Origin: an uncultured Bacilli bacterium
GTDB taxonomy: Bacteria > Bacillota_I > Bacilli_A > RF39 > UBA660
DNA: 33,889 nt
Direction of reading: 5' to 3'
NCBI GenBank assembly: GCA_947589515.1
Contig: CANQBE010000011.1
Span: forward strand, 1-33,889
Positions 33,003-33,889 of the stretch are shown in pieces; the first letter of the stretch is position 1, and the number at the start of each line of letters is the position of its first letter. A program made the translations under genes and the position numbers. The notes beneath the pieces are model-generated. The model made no database searches. It was not told the origin of the DNA and was given only the letters and a program-made list of their open reading frames with translations.

Positions 33003-33889
33003 CTAAATTGAATCTATAAAAGTAATTTTGGCATAACCATTACCAATATTCCCTATCATACTACTATTTCCATTATAAGTTGGCATACTACTTGTACCAG
33101 CTATCATATTAGCATCCGTAAAAATATAGCCACTATAATGATTGGGTTGATCTGTATGAATGATTTGTTCTTCGGTAGATTCTTTACTAATAGCATTGCA
33201 TCCATCATATCCTGAAATAAAACTAGATCCTGCTCCACCACCTATAATATAACAGTTACCACCAGTATCTAATCCTCCAGTTCCACCATAGTAGCCTCCA
33301 CCTCCGCCACCATGACCATGACAGGCATAGGATATACCTGTATCACTACCTGTACCTCCAATTCCAAAATCATATCCTGTTGTTTGAGTACCACCAATTC
33401 CCCTCTTATTAGTATACTTTTCAAAAACCAAAGTCGATCCATCTTCTCCTACTAATCCTAGATTATTACCTCCCATAATAATATTAGGCTCTCCAGCACC
33501 AATTTGAAGATTATTATGAAATCCCCCTCCACCACCAGCAACCATGATTCTTGATTTTAGGCTATCAAAGAAATCCCAATCGCCAGCAACTAATCGAATA
33601 TCTGTTGCTCCTCCTCCACTGGGTCCACCAAGATACCCACTATATGGCTTCACAAACTCTAATAATCCACCCCCAGCTGTTCCTCCAGCTCCACCACCAT
33701 TGAAGGTAGCTAATCCTCCTCTTCCATTTTGTAGCGTAATATCATCTCCAAAAATTCCATTCTGACCTGCTTCACCTACATAAACATATAAGGAAGTTCC
33801 TTTACTAAGATAAATTTGTCCTGATACATATCCTCCTTTTCCTGAATCACTAGAAGCATTTCCACCTGAAGCTCCCCATAATTCTATTT
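33003..33889 (-). CDS. glycine-rich surface protein, 5' end outside the window (C4)
   Basis: The frame is open from the window edge to TAG at 33003-33005 (at least 294 codons). It begins IELWGASGG and has SGQIYLSKGTSLYVYVGE, FNGGGAGGTAGGG, GPSGGGATDIRLVAGDW, SLKSRIMVAGGGGG and the final GNGYAKITFIDSI, the same Gly-rich ALK/LTK-like domain as C1 and C2. A GTG at 33653 is internal and not a real start. Its last residues and 3' flank differ from C1 and C2, and it has its own terminator. Whether it is a full gene with signal peptide cannot be told. Confidence 0.8.
   Translation of the reverse strand, partial: IELWGASGGNASSDSGKGGYVSGQIYLSKGTSLYVYVGEAGQNGIFGDDITLQNGRGGLATFNGGGAGGTAGGGLLEFVKPYSGYLGGPSGGGATDIRLVAGDWDFFDSLKSRIMVAGGGGGFHNNLQIGAGEPNIIMGGNNLGLVGEDGSTLVFEKYTNKRGIGGTQTTGYDFGIGGTGSDTGISYACHGHGGGGGGYYGGTGGLDTGGNCYIIGGGAGSSFISGYDGCNAISKESTEEQIIHTDQPNHYSGYIFTDANMIAGTSSMPTYNGNSSMIGNIGNGYAKITFIDSI

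Overview
The window comes from the chromosome of an uncultured, AT-rich, Gram-positive-type bacterium of the Firmicutes (Bacilli side, probably close to the RF39 or Erysipelotrichia-like gut lineages). The evidence is the Firmicutes gene order of the ribosomal cluster, zinc-type S14, L36 and adenylate kinase, strong GGAGG-like ribosome binding sites, and TGA used as a stop (for example tpiA), which excludes the Mycoplasma genetic code. A spo0A gene shows that at least the sporulation master regulator is kept.

Layout. Positions 110-14191 (minus) are one continuous S10-spc-alpha superoperon: rpsJ, rplC, rplD, rplW, rplB, rpsS, rplV, rpsC, rplP, rpmC, rpsQ, rplN, rplX, rplE, rpsN, rpsH, rplF, rplR, rpsE, rplO, secY, adk, map, infA, rpmJ, rpsM, rpsK, rpoA, rplQ. 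The gene rpmD (L30), normally between rpsE and rplO, is absent. A strong extended -10 promoter and a leader of about 125 nt precede rpsJ. Next come two translationally coupled genes of unknown function (14408-17205, one with a RelE-like C-terminus), then gpmI behind a DUF4143-type ATPase, served by a full-consensus sigma-A promoter at 20145-20173.

Positions 20257-27706 are an accessory surface-protein region. An anchored or secreted protein (M, 25223-27352) has a SipW/TasA-like N-terminus, three cadherin-like beta-sandwich repeats, an Ig-like module and a C-terminal module. Its promoter carries two copies of a 13-bp palindrome, next to a divergent XRE regulator. Nearby lie three promoterless coding cassettes: two glycine-rich (C1, C2) and one GBS_Bsp-like plus LamG-like (C3). 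They are open without a normal start, and each begins at the same in-frame LIK joint (core AATTAATCAAATT) that M contains at residues 581-583. M and C3 are tail-to-tail with 14-bp inverted repeats at the joint, so inverting 24249-25600 would fuse M's N-terminus in frame to C3. This is the signature of a C-terminal domain switch. A second DUF4143 ATPase sits between C2 and C3, bracketed by a perfect 28-bp inverted repeat, and a decayed IS3-family element lies between C1 and C2.

Positions 27774-32918 (minus) hold spo0A and the operon pgk / UPF0104 membrane protein / GT4 glycosyltransferase / tpiA / a 55-aa membrane protein, which combines lower glycolysis with membrane glycolipid synthesis. The right edge (33003-33889) is a fourth glycine-rich protein, cut by the window end.
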